Below, one piece after another: positions 46,698 to 55,462 of a DNA stretch of 64,000 nucleotides. A program made the position numbers and the translations under genes. This DNA is from Butyricicoccus faecihominis (GTDB taxonomy: Bacteria; Bacillota; Clostridia; Oscillospirales; Butyricicoccaceae): NCBI RefSeq assembly GCF_024462775.1, contig NZ_JANGCE010000014.1, positions 1 through 64,000 on the forward strand, written 5' to 3'. The notes under the pieces are model-generated. The model searched no databases. It was not told the origin of the DNA and saw only the letters and a program-made list of their open reading frames with translations. The stretch's first letter is position 1. Each line of letters begins with the position of its first letter.

Positions 46698-47630
46698 TTA
46701 GGCTTCGTATAGGGCCGCGATTGCATGGATTTTGCGCTTCATTTCCGCACGGATATGTAACGGCTCCAAGCACTCGCATTTATCCCCAAAACCAAGAAGA
46801 ATATCATAGTGGTATTCGTTCTCTATGAAAGGAAAACGAACGATATAATACGCATCGCCGTCTGGCGAAAGATCTTCATAAGAGCAAAAATCAAGCACCC
46901 GATCCAACACGGATTGATGAATACGGATTTTGATTTTAGTTTGCATCGTTTCAAAAATATCCGCACTGTCTAAAGTCGGTTTTGGATAATCTCGTGGTGT
47001 AAAAGTCTCTTCTTGTATTTGTAGATTGGACATGCGAGACAGTCTGAATAAGCGGAAGTCATTTCTTTTATGGCAATACCCTTGCAAATACCAATGATTA
47101 CTTTTTAATACAAGCTGATACGGCTCGGCGGTCCTCGCGGTTTTTTTCCCATGGTGGGCGATATATTCAAACGAAAGCAGCTTGCTTTGCTGTAAAGCTG
47201 TTTTGATCATTTCTAAGTAAGGCTGTATGTTCCCATTGCCCATCCACGAGCTTAAATCTATGTTAATTTGATTCGCTTTCAGTGCAATGTCCTTCGCTCT
47301 TTCGGCAGGGATAAAACTCTTTACTTTCGCAAGGGCGTGTACCAGCTCATCACCTCGTACCATGCCCGCAAGGCTGGAAAGCCCCATCATGATAGCGGAA
47401 AGGTCGGCAGTCGAAAAAACCTTTTGATCAATTTTGTATTGCTGCATGATCTCAAAGCCGCCGCCCACGCCCGATATGGAACGAATAGGAATTCCCGCCA
47501 TGTTAATAGCGTCGATGTCGCGGTAGATTGTGCGGGGTGAAACTTCAAACAGATCGGCTAATTCCTGCGCGCTAATGCGCTCCTTGTCAAGTAGTATCAT
47601 AATCATGCTAACAAGCCTGTTCACTTTCAT
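46698..47630 (-). CDS. WYL-domain transcriptional regulator (YafY type)
   Basis: A 310-residue regulator with an N-terminal HTH_11-type domain (ISAQELADLFEVSPRTIYRDIDAI) and a WYL ligand-sensing domain (QLVLKSNHWYLQGYCHKRNDFRLFRLSRM). The ATG at 47630 follows GGAGG. It is divergent from the PfpI-like gene, which it probably controls. Its base composition is visibly AT-richer than the neighbouring core genes. Confidence 0.9.
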   Translation of the reverse strand: MKVNRLVSMIMILLDKERISAQELADLFEVSPRTIYRDIDAINMAGIPIRSISGVGGGFEIMQQYKIDQKVFSTADLSAIMMGLSSLAGMVRGDELVHALAKVKSFIPAERAKDIALKANQINIDLSSWMGNGNIQPYLEMIKTALQQSKLLSFEYIAHHGKKTARTAEPYQLVLKSNHWYLQGYCHKRNDFRLFRLSRMSNLQIQEETFTPRDYPKPTLDSADIFETMQTKIKIRIHQSVLDRVLDFCSYEDLSPDGDAYYIVRFPFIENEYHYDILLGFGDKCECLEPLHIRAEMKRKIHAIAALYEA

Positions 47631-47744
47631 CCGACCGCCTCCTTTCAATATTCTTTTTAATTGTTGCCATGCTGTTGTCAACGATTACATGGTACTATAA
47701 AAATGCAAACAAATCAATGAAACAATGAAAATGGAGGAAGTTAA

Positions 47745-48383
47745 ATGTTTACAATCTATGTTTATGTTCTTGATACCTTAGCCGACTGGGAGCTCGGGTA
47801 TGTTATGGCCGAGCTGAATTCCGGTCGGTTTTTCAAAGAGGGCGCGCCGTGTGTATCGCTTAAAACGGTCGGTGACTCAAAAAAGCCGATTCAAACCATG
47901 GGCGGCCTGACAATCGTGCCCGACTGCCTAATCGACGATATGGTTGTGCGTGAAACAAGCGTGTTGCTGTTGCCGGGCGCGAACACATGGAACGCCCCAA
48001 AGCATGGCGCGATCATTCAAAAAGCGAGCGAATTTCTATCGCTAGGCGCTACGGTGTGTGCAATCTGCGGGGCTACCGCTGCACTTGCGAACATTGGCCT
48101 ACTGGATCATCGCCCGCATACCAGTAATGGGCCGGGTTTTCTCGAAATGGTTTCTCCCGGTTACCAAGGGCAAAGTTTTTATATAGACGAGCCGTCCGTA
48201 GCGGATGGCAACCTGATTACTGCAAGTTCCACCGGAGCTTTGCTGTGGGCGAAACAAATAATTGAGCGTTTGGGTGTTTTTGGAGCGGAAACTTTAGAGG
48301 CTTGGTACGCATACTTTCGTACCGGCGAGCCAAAGCATTTCTTTGCCCTGATGCAAAGTTTGCCGTCTGGCAATGAAAACTGA
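47745..48383 (+). CDS. DJ-1/PfpI-family protein
   Basis: A 212-residue class I glutamine-amidotransferase-like protein. The nucleophile elbow AICGATAALANIG carries the Cys, and LLLPGANTW the conserved turn before it. Members are deglycases, chaperones or proteases; the activity here is unknown. GGAGG lies before the ATG. The divergent WYL regulator implies inducible expression. A TTGTCA...TATAAA pair (15-bp spacing) near 47674-47700 is a weak promoter. Confidence 0.85.
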   Translation: MFTIYVYVLDTLADWELGYVMAELNSGRFFKEGAPCVSLKTVGDSKKPIQTMGGLTIVPDCLIDDMVVRETSVLLLPGANTWNAPKHGAIIQKASEFLSLGATVCAICGATAALANIGLLDHRPHTSNGPGFLEMVSPGYQGQSFYIDEPSVADGNLITASSTGALLWAKQIIERLGVFGAETLEAWYAYFRTGEPKHFFALMQSLPSGNEN

Positions 48384-48468
48384 TACACTTGGTTCACGGG
48401 AATAGGGGGCAAAACCTTCTTATTGACGCGGCCTGCAGGAGCTTTCAAACACTGCGCTGCCGCGTGAC

Positions 48469-48509
48469 AAAACGGGCGCATCGTCGTGAGACGATACGCC
48501 CGTTTTTTT
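48469..48509 (+). terminator. Terminator after the PfpI-like gene
   Basis: AAACGGGCG and the inner ATCGTC arm pair with GACGAT and CGCCCGTTT, followed by seven T. Confidence 0.9.
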
Positions 48510-48590
48510 ATTGCGTGTGTCAGTCGTTAAGGTGGTTTGGGTTTTCATGCTGCCTGATTGCCATGCGGATCAAACCAAGGGATAGCGACT

Positions 48591-50936
48591 TTATAACGCG
48601 CTGATCGTGTCGACGATGGACATTTGACGAATGCGCTTAGCCGGTCCGCGCACCGCGAGCAGCGAAGTGAAAAGGACGATCGCTGCGATGATACCCAGCG
48701 TGCCGAGCGGCAGCTGCCAGACGTCGCCCCAGCGGAAGCTGACCAGCCGCTCGAACAGCAGCTTGTGCACCGGTAGCCCGATGATGCAGCCGGCGGTGAT
48801 ACCGAACAGGGCATAGGTCGCGGCTTCGGCGGCAACCATGCGCACCAACTGCCGGGCGTCCATACCGATGGCGCGCATGGCGCCGTACTGCTTCATCCGC
48901 GCCGAAACGCTCATGGAAACGCTGTTGACGATGTGCAAAACGGTGATAAGCGCGATCAGCGCGAGAAAACCGAACACAAAAAGGGCGAAGGCATAATAAG
49001 CGCCCTTTACCTCCGCGTTGTTCGCGCGCCGGTCGGAAAACATAAGATCATCCCCCGCGAGGGCGCGGATAGCGGCGACGTCGCCCTCTTGCGCGTTCTT
49101 GGCAAGCTGCATATCGATCACCGTGTAGCCTGACCCGCCGATCAGTTCCTGAAAGGTCTGTTCGGAACAGAGCACACTGCCAAAGCCTCCTGCGCCGTTA
49201 AAGGGGCTGGTGGACAGCACGCCGGTGATCTCGAGCGTTCGGGTCCGGCCGCCGCTCTCCACTGTGAGCACATCGCCCACCCGGAGCGGATTGGTCGGGG
49301 TATATACCGTCAGCGCGGCGTCACGCCGTTCCACCGCTTGCCGCACGGAGCCTTCCAGCAGCACGTCCTCCGCCCATTGGAACTGGTGCTGCTCGTAGGA
49401 GATCAGGTCGATGGTACTGTCGGTCCCGCCCACGGTCGCGGGCAGGTCAAAAGCAAACATGCGGCCATACACGCGCTCCACCGCGGGATTTTGCGACAGT
49501 TTTGTCAAAACCGTTTCGCTCACCGCGCGGGTCTGATCTCGGCTGACGATGGAGAGGTCGGGCGTGGAGGGAGCAAGCGGCGTGACGGCGTGGTTCATAA
49601 ACGCGATCAAAACTGAAAACGACAGGAACAAAATGATGCTGAGCGCGAAGGACCCGCCCATGAGGATGAAGTTTTTTCGATTGGACCCGGCATGGTGCAC
49701 GCCCAGCGCCATATCCACGCGGAGCCGCCGGGTGCCCGCGGCCTTGCGAACGGGCGCGGCCGTGTCGGCGTTGCCGGAGACCGCCGTCAGCGGGGACACG
49801 CGCGCCGCGCGTTTGGCCGGTGAGCGGGCGGCCAGCAAAACCGTCAGCAGTCCGACCACGATGCCCGCCAAGATGCTGGGCAGGCTTACGGCAAAGACCG
49901 GCATGCCCGCGAAAAAGTAGGGACTGAGCCCGCGCAAAAGCGCGCACAGAAGCCAAATGAGGACCACGCCGGTGGCAATGCCGGCGGGTATGGCCAGCCG
50001 GCACCAAGCGAGCGCTTCTGCGCGCACCAGACGGATCACCTGCTTCGGCGTCGCGCCGACGCAGCGCAGCATGCCGAAAAACTGGGTGCGCTGCGCCACG
50101 TTGCTGTTCAGGCTGCTCGCGATCATCATCACGCCCGCGATCAGCACCAAGACGAAAAGCGCCGCGGCCGTCAGGTAAATTTGCAGCATAAAGGGATCGC
50201 TGCTTTGGCCGAGCAGGCCGAGCAGCCGGGTGTTTTGCGGCGCGTCCGCATCGGGAATGCTCAGCTGCGCTTGAATATCGGCAATGGCCTTTTGCATATT
50301 GCACCGGCCCGAAAGCTGCACGTAAAACAGCCCTTCGCCGGTGTCCGCCGCCGGGCGGATCGCGCGGAACTGCGCTGTGGAAACAAACACGCCGTAGGCG
50401 TCGTATCGCAGCATCATGGCGGTATCGTCCGCGAAGCCGGAGACGGTGAGCAAAAGCGGGCCGTTCGGCGTTTGTACGCGCACCGTATCCCCGATTTGCA
50501 GGCGCAGCGCTTTTTTCGCGTTTTGGGTCAGCACCGCCTCCGCGTCGTCCGAGGGGAATCGCCCTTCGATGATGCTCGCGTCCGGGTAAAGATCGGTCAA
50601 AAAACTTTCGTCCAGCCCGCAGATGGCGGCAGCCTTGCCGCCGATCGAATAATCTGTTTCCGCCTGATAATTCAGAATATCGTACCACGAGCTGCTCGCG
50701 ACGTCGGGCCGCGCGGCAATGATGGCGGCCTGCTCGTCGTTCAGGTTTTTAAACGCCACATGCCAGTTGCCGTCGCTTTGGCGGGTCTGAATGAGCTGGC
50801 TGCGCAGGAACATGTCGGCCATGCCAAAAATGGCCGTGACGAGCAGCACCGCCAGCGCGATACACAGAAGCGACATGCGGTTCGCTTTCTGGTGCACCTT
50901 TGCGGCAATGGGCACCAGAGATAGATAGCTTTTCAT
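48591..50936 (-). CDS. ABC transporter permease, FtsX/MacB-like
   Basis: A 781-residue membrane protein with an N-terminal helix, a large extracytoplasmic domain, and two FtsX blocks: helices at about 260-390 and again near 650-775, with an additional helix and extracellular domain between. This is the ten-helix layout of lipoprotein or peptide efflux permeases. It overlaps the ATPase gene by 4 bp (ATGA). The two-component system upstream suggests a role in sensing or exporting an antimicrobial or lipid. Confidence 0.88.
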   Translation of the reverse strand: MKSYLSLVPIAAKVHQKANRMSLLCIALAVLLVTAIFGMADMFLRSQLIQTRQSDGNWHVAFKNLNDEQAAIIAARPDVASSSWYDILNYQAETDYSIGGKAAAICGLDESFLTDLYPDASIIEGRFPSDDAEAVLTQNAKKALRLQIGDTVRVQTPNGPLLLTVSGFADDTAMMLRYDAYGVFVSTAQFRAIRPAADTGEGLFYVQLSGRCNMQKAIADIQAQLSIPDADAPQNTRLLGLLGQSSDPFMLQIYLTAAALFVLVLIAGVMMIASSLNSNVAQRTQFFGMLRCVGATPKQVIRLVRAEALAWCRLAIPAGIATGVVLIWLLCALLRGLSPYFFAGMPVFAVSLPSILAGIVVGLLTVLLAARSPAKRAARVSPLTAVSGNADTAAPVRKAAGTRRLRVDMALGVHHAGSNRKNFILMGGSFALSIILFLSFSVLIAFMNHAVTPLAPSTPDLSIVSRDQTRAVSETVLTKLSQNPAVERVYGRMFAFDLPATVGGTDSTIDLISYEQHQFQWAEDVLLEGSVRQAVERRDAALTVYTPTNPLRVGDVLTVESGGRTRTLEITGVLSTSPFNGAGGFGSVLCSEQTFQELIGGSGYTVIDMQLAKNAQEGDVAAIRALAGDDLMFSDRRANNAEVKGAYYAFALFVFGFLALIALITVLHIVNSVSMSVSARMKQYGAMRAIGMDARQLVRMVAAEAATYALFGITAGCIIGLPVHKLLFERLVSFRWGDVWQLPLGTLGIIAAIVLFTSLLAVRGPAKRIRQMSIVDTISAL

Positions 50937-51616
50937 GCCCGCACCCCGCCGAGATCGGTCAGCACGCCGTCCGTCACCCGCAGCACCCGGTCGGCGGACG
51001 AGGTCAGCCCCACGTTGTGCGTGATCATCAAAATGGTTTGCTGGTAGCGGCGCGAAGCCTGCACGAGCAGCTCGATCACATCCTGACTGTTTTTGCTGTC
51101 CAGATTGCCGGTTGGCTCGTCCGCGAGGATCAGCATGGGCTGCATCACCAGCGCGCGGCCGATGGCTACCCGCTGCTGTTGGCCGCCGGAAAGCTGGCTT
51201 GGCAAATGCCGCCGCCGGTCGGTCAGCCCCAGAACCTGCAAAAGCTCGTCGATCCGATCCTGATCCGGCTTTTGGTAGTCCAGCAACAGCGGAAAGGCGA
51301 TGTTCTGCTCCACGGTCAGCTCGCTGACCAGCTGGAAGGACTGAAAGACAAAGCCGATATTGCGCCGCCGGAAGATCGTTCGTTCCTGCTCTTTCATGGC
51401 GAACAGCTCTTCGCCGTCCAATCGGATCGTGCCGGAGGTCGGCGTGTCCAGCCCGCCGATACAGTTGAGCAGCGTGCTTTTGCCGGAACCGGATTCGCCG
51501 ATCACCGTGGCGAACTCACCCTTCTCTAAGGAAAAGGTAACGTTTTGCAGGGCATCCACCCTTGCTTCTCCTTTGCCGTAGGTTTTGCATAGGTTTTCAA
51601 CTTGTAAGGTATTCAT
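50933..51616 (-). CDS. ABC transporter ATPase, LolD/MacB-like
   Basis: A 227-residue ATPase with Walker [11 protein letters not shown]-loop FVFQSFQL, signature [15 protein letters not shown], Walker [13 protein letters not shown] and H-loop MITHN. The start at 51616 lies 12 bases after AAGGAGG, slightly long spacing; 51649 is the alternative. It works with the FtsX-like permease. Confidence 0.92.
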   Translation of the reverse strand: MNTLQVENLCKTYGKGEARVDALQNVTFSLEKGEFATVIGESGSGKSTLLNCIGGLDTPTSGTIRLDGEELFAMKEQERTIFRRRNIGFVFQSFQLVSELTVEQNIAFPLLLDYQKPDQDRIDELLQVLGLTDRRRHLPSQLSGGQQQRVAIGRALVMQPMLILADEPTGNLDSKNSQDVIELLVQASRRYQQTILMITHNVGLTSSADRVLRVTDGVLTDLGGVRA

Positions 51617-51682
51617 AGGCTCGTTAGCCTCCTTTTCTGGGAAAAGCATAACAGGTGCAGCTTACAAACAGATGAATGGCGG

Positions 51683-51698
51683 CTTACGGTTCCGTAAG
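51683..51698. promoter_or_regulatory. Candidate response-regulator site before the ABC genes
   Basis: CTTACGGTTCCGTAAG is an inverted repeat with TTAC/GTAA arms like the site at 53680-53695. A further CTTAC half-site lies 22 bp away at 51661. The site overlaps the kinase stop codon and precedes the ATPase gene. Confidence 0.45.
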
Positions 51699-52913
51699 AA
51701 ACGAAACGGAAAAGACCGTTCCCTCGCCGGGCGTGCTGTGAACGGAAAGAACGCCGCCCTGCCGCTCAAAAATTGTTTTGGCCAGCGGCAGGCCGAGGCC
51801 CACGCCCGGCCGGTCCGACGCATGCGCGCTGCGGTAAAACCGCTTGAAAATATGGTGCAGGTCCTCGGGGGCGACGCCGCCGCCGTCGTCCGCGACGGAA
51901 AGGCGCAGCATCAGGGTCGAGCGCTCCCACGCAACGCGAATATGGCCGCCCGCCGCCGTGTGATCCAACGCGTTTTTGATCAGATTGCCAAGGGCTTCGG
52001 CCGTCCAGATCAGGTCGCAGCAGATCGGCTGCTCAGGATCGCCCTGCCATGTGAGTTCTTTTTGCTCAAGCGCGGCCCTCGTGGTCAGCTCCTCCGTGGC
52101 AAGCCGGTATAGCGAAAGCGCCGTGTGCGGCGCTTTTTCAAAGACAATGCTGCCCGCGTCCAGCCGGGTAATCTTCAAAAGCGCGTCGATCAGCTGCTCA
52201 ATGCGGCCAAGCGCCAGCGCGGACTTGCCGGAAAAGGTCTCTACGGCCGCGATGTTGCCGGGTTCGCCCGCAATGATCTCGTTGTACATGCAGAGCGCCG
52301 CCAGCGGTGTTTTTAACTGGTGCGAGATATCGGAGATCGTATCCTTTAAAAACTCCTTGGACTGGTGCGCGCGGGTGTTCTGCGCCTGCAAGGCTGTCGC
52401 CAACTGATCGACCGCGGCGTAAAGCCGTGAAAGCGCCCCTTCATCGCTGCGGGGCAGGTGCGTATCAAAATCGCCATGGGAAAAGTGCCGCACGACGCGG
52501 GTCGCGTTGTGAAGCGAGCGCGCTTGCCGCCGCAAAAACAGCAGCGCGAGCGACCAAAGCGCCGCCGCGGCAAGCAGCGTGCCGGTCAGGGCGGTACGGT
52601 ATAGCCCCGCGGAAAAATCCCGTACCGGCGCAAGCAGCCAAGGCGGCGTTTTTTCGCTAAGACCCAGCTGCCGCAGCAAAGCGCGGCCCTGTCCCGCGTC
52701 CCCTTCGCCGGTAAGCGCGGCAGCCACCGTTTCGGGCGGCACATTCCGTTCCAGCAGCGCGCCGGCCACGGCCTGATCATGAAAAACCAGCTGCGCCTGC
52801 ATGCGCTGCGTCTGTACCCGGCAGAAAAGCAAAGCGGTGGCCGCCAGCATAACGCAGAGCAAGAAAAGCAGCAGCAAATAGCGCCGGTTGTCCCGGTCGC
52901 GCCAAATATTCAT
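51684..52913 (-). CDS. Sensor histidine kinase
   Basis: A 409-residue kinase with helices at about 10-30 and 110-135 around a small extracellular domain of about 80 residues, a HAMP-like segment, HisKA (ISHQLKTPLAALCMYNEI) and HATPase (NLIKNALDHT, DDGGGVAPED, GVGLGLPLAKTIFERQGG). The ATG overlaps the regulator stop by 4 bp. Its extracellular loop is larger than that of BceS-type intramembrane sensors. Confidence 0.92.
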   Translation of the reverse strand: MNIWRDRDNRRYLLLLFLLCVMLAATALLFCRVQTQRMQAQLVFHDQAVAGALLERNVPPETVAAALTGEGDAGQGRALLRQLGLSEKTPPWLLAPVRDFSAGLYRTALTGTLLAAAALWSLALLFLRRQARSLHNATRVVRHFSHGDFDTHLPRSDEGALSRLYAAVDQLATALQAQNTRAHQSKEFLKDTISDISHQLKTPLAALCMYNEIIAGEPGNIAAVETFSGKSALALGRIEQLIDALLKITRLDAGSIVFEKAPHTALSLYRLATEELTTRAALEQKELTWQGDPEQPICCDLIWTAEALGNLIKNALDHTAAGGHIRVAWERSTLMLRLSVADDGGGVAPEDLHHIFKRFYRSAHASDRPGVGLGLPLAKTIFERQGGVLSVHSTPGEGTVFSVSFLTEP

Positions 52914-53602
52914 AGCGGCACCTCGTTCCATTGATAGCCAAAGCCGCGCACCGTGGTCAGGTGCGTCGGGGCGGAGGGATCGTCCTCTACCTTTTCACGC
53001 AGCCGGCGGATATAGACGGATAGCGTGTTATCATCGACAAAGCTGCCGTTTTGATCCCACAGGGCTTCCAAAATGCGCGCGCGGGTGACCACGCGGCCCG
53101 CGTTGCGCACCAACAGACAGAGCAGCTTATATTCGCCGATGGTCAGTTCGAGCGGCTTGCCGCGCAAAACAATCTGGCTTTGCAGCAGATCGATGGCGGT
53201 ATCGCCGCAGCGGATCACGGCCGGATCGCGGCCCGGTCGTCCCGCGCGGCGTAACAGCGCGCGGATGCGGGAGAGCAGCTCGCCGATCTTAAAGGGCTTT
53301 GTGATATAGTCGTCCCCGCCGCTGTCCAGTCCGCGGATCACGTTTACCTCTTCATCCGAAGCGGTCAAAAAGATGATGGGCGTCGTATCGCCTTGTTCGC
53401 GCAGCCTTTGGCATACCGAAAAGCCGGTGCCATCCGGCAGCGTCACGTCGAGCAGCAGCAGATCGAACCGGTTTTCGGCAAGCGCGGCGAAGGCCGCTTG
53501 CACGGTCCGGACGACGGCGACCGCAAACCCGTTGGTTTCGAGCAAATACTGTAAGCCCTCCACCAAACTGATATCATCTTCGAGCAGTAAAATTCGGTTC
53601 AT
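52910..53602 (-). CDS. OmpR-family response regulator
   Basis: A 230-residue regulator with receiver (LLLEDDISLV, acceptor Asp in LLLLDVTLPDG, Lys in YITKPF) and a C-terminal winged helix (ELTIGEYKLLCLLVRNAGRVVTRARILEALWD). First gene of the regulator-kinase-ATPase-permease operon. Confidence 0.94.
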   Translation of the reverse strand: MNRILLLEDDISLVEGLQYLLETNGFAVAVVRTVQAAFAALAENRFDLLLLDVTLPDGTGFSVCQRLREQGDTTPIIFLTASDEEVNVIRGLDSGGDDYITKPFKIGELLSRIRALLRRAGRPGRDPAVIRCGDTAIDLLQSQIVLRGKPLELTIGEYKLLCLLVRNAGRVVTRARILEALWDQNGSFVDDNTLSVYIRRLREKVEDDPSAPTHLTTVRGFGYQWNEVPL

Positions 53603-53679
53603 TTCAGCGCCTCCCCGGCAGCATGGTTTTGCTTTATTATATCAGTTGCGCGCGTTCCCGTCATGCATTCGTGCGCAAG

Positions 53680-53695
53680 CTTACAAAACTGTAAG
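53680..53695. promoter_or_regulatory. Candidate autoregulatory site of the OmpR-type regulator
   Basis: CTTACAAAACTGTAAG contains TTACA-N4-TGTAA, which matches the inverted repeat reported for BceR-like regulators (TnACA-N4-TGTAA). It lies about 80 bp before the regulator gene, upstream of a TATAAT on the minus strand near 53636-53641. Confidence 0.55.
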
Positions 53696-53702
53696 AAGAA
53701 AT

Positions 53703-53731
53703 AGGGCGGACAGCCCAAAGCTGTCCGCCCT
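53703..53731 (-). terminator. Terminator after the D,D-carboxypeptidase gene
   Basis: AGGGCGGACAGC pairs with GCTGTCCGCCCT around a 5-base loop. The minus-strand tail is ATTTCTT. Confidence 0.75.
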
Positions 53732-53740
53732 AAAAAGTCG

Positions 53741-55198
53741 TTATCGTCTTCTGTTGTAACGCGAGCCGCGCGAACGCATCATGCGTCGCTGTTTGCGGCG
53801 GCGCATCCGGCCGAAGGTAAGGTTAAATAGGATATAAAGGATAACGAAAACCAGCAAAACGACAAGCAAAATTTTAAAGACCGAGCCTTTGAAGAAATTT
53901 TCAAGCTTGTCCGCATAGTAAAGTACCTTGGAAAGCTCCACATCGTGCAGAGCGATCAGTTCCACGGTGCCGTAAACCGTACCGGCGTAGGAGTAGGTCA
54001 TGCTGCCGATCACGTCGCCCGCCTTGATCGGCGCGTCCACGCTTTTCGGCACGGTTGGCGTAGCCTCCATGTCCTCCACGTCTAGGTTCTTCGGCACCGA
54101 AGCGACCAGATCCCGCTTGGCGGTGAGCACCAGCTCGTCCGTGTCGGTGGAAAGGCGCACCTTGGTAGAGGTGATGCTGTTGCCCTGCTTGGCGAGCGTT
54201 TTGCTTTTAAAGTTATCATAGCCCCACTCGAACAGCCGCTTGGTCTCGGTAAAGCTTTTGGCTACCGTGGAACTGTCCGGCGCGTCGGCGCAGCCGAGGA
54301 CGACGGAGTAAAGCTCGCTGTCGCGCTGGTCCGCGTAAGCGACCAGACAGTTGCCCGCTTCGGCGGTGTGGCCGGTCTTGATGCCGTTGCACCAGCCATA
54401 GAACCAGGGCTGATAGGAACTGAAGATCAGCTGGTTGGTGGTAAAGACCTTGCGTGAATCGTGCATGTTGGTTTTGGAGATGGTCTTTACCGCGGTCTTG
54501 GCGATCTCTGCAAAGGTCTCGTCCTGCATGGCGGCGTGCGCGATGGTGTACAGGTCGCGCGCGGTGGTGTAGTGGTTGGGATCGTGCAGGCCGTTGGGAT
54601 TGACAAAGTGCGTGCCCGTGCAGCCGAGCTCCTCCGCTTTGGCGTTCATCATGTCGGCAAAGCCCTCGATCGAGCCGCCGACATGGCGGGCCAGCATATT
54701 CGCGGCCTCGTTCGCGGAGGGCAGCATCAGGCAATACAGCAGATCGAGCACCTTTACCTGCTCGCCCTCTTTGATATCGGCGTTGGAGGCGTCCCACGAC
54801 ACGTTTTCAAAATCGACTTTTTCCGCCGTGACCACATCGTCCAGCTTCGCGTTTTCCAAAACGAGCAGCGCGGTCATAATCTTGGTGGTGGAAGCGGGGT
54901 AACGCTTCTCATCCGCGTTTTTTTCGTACAGCACCATGCCGGTGTTCGGGTTGACCAGAAGGGCCGCGGTCGCGTCGATCTTGGGGTCTTCCAGAACCGC
55001 GTCCGGCTCATTTTCTCCGTCGTCCGTCGAGCCGGAAACGGGAGCCGTATCGCCCTCTTCGCCGCTGTCCGAGGTGTCGGATACGGGGGCGAATTCGTCC
55101 TCGTCGTCCGGCGCGGCGAAGGCGGGCGGTAAATAGGCGCAAAGCAACAAGGCGAGCAGCAGAAAAGCGCCCGCGCGTTTCAACAAATTACGGTTCAT
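53741..55198 (-). CDS. D-alanyl-D-alanine carboxypeptidase (DacA/DacF type)
   Basis: A 485-residue penicillin-binding protein 5-type enzyme that trims peptidoglycan pentapeptides. Signal peptide 1-28, an acidic spacer (about 29-70), catalytic SxxK in ASTTKIMTALL, SxN in PSANEAANML and KTG in GIKTGHTAEAG, then a C-terminal beta domain. A membrane helix (about 440-462) and a strongly basic tail (RMRRRKQRR) end it, instead of the usual amphipathic anchor. Its ATG overlaps the Cys-rich gene by 4 bp. Confidence 0.92.
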   Translation of the reverse strand: MNRNLLKRAGAFLLLALLLCAYLPPAFAAPDDEDEFAPVSDTSDSGEEGDTAPVSGSTDDGENEPDAVLEDPKIDATAALLVNPNTGMVLYEKNADEKRYPASTTKIMTALLVLENAKLDDVVTAEKVDFENVSWDASNADIKEGEQVKVLDLLYCLMLPSANEAANMLARHVGGSIEGFADMMNAKAEELGCTGTHFVNPNGLHDPNHYTTARDLYTIAHAAMQDETFAEIAKTAVKTISKTNMHDSRKVFTTNQLIFSSYQPWFYGWCNGIKTGHTAEAGNCLVAYADQRDSELYSVVLGCADAPDSSTVAKSFTETKRLFEWGYDNFKSKTLAKQGNSITSTKVRLSTDTDELVLTAKRDLVASVPKNLDVEDMEATPTVPKSVDAPIKAGDVIGSMTYSYAGTVYGTVELIALHDVELSKVLYYADKLENFFKGSVFKILLVVLLVFVILYILFNLTFGRMRRRKQRRMMRSRGSRYNRRR

Positions 55199-55428
55199 GA
55201 GTCGTCTCCCAGAGAAAAATCAGCGTGGGTGAAATGGCCGCGAATGGCCGCGGGGCGCGGCGGCGTGCGGCGCAAAGGGTCATAGCGGAACGAGCGGCAG
55301 TGAAAATCAGCCGCGACCACGCCATGGCGGCGGCAGGTGAGCTTGTCGCCGCCCGAAAGCGGCGTGCCGTATTGGCAGTATGTACAGCGTGGTTCGATAT
55401 CCTTACGCATCAGCTTTTTCAGCGACAT
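55195..55428 (-). CDS. Small Cys-rich protein, possibly zinc-binding
   Basis: A 77-residue protein with the pattern CTYCQYG...LTCRRHGV...FHCRSFRYDPLRR, four Cys that could bind a metal. I do not know its function. AAGGAG lies 9 bases before the ATG at 55428. Coupling to the carboxypeptidase gene suggests cotranscription. A minus-strand TATAAT at 55467-55462 overlaps the ylbJ stop and may be its promoter. Confidence 0.65.
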   Translation of the reverse strand: MSLKKLMRKDIEPRCTYCQYGTPLSGGDKLTCRRHGVVAADFHCRSFRYDPLRRTPPRPAAIRGHFTHADFSLGDDS

Positions 55429-55462
55429 GCGGGTCACTCCTTAAAATGTGTGAATATACCCA

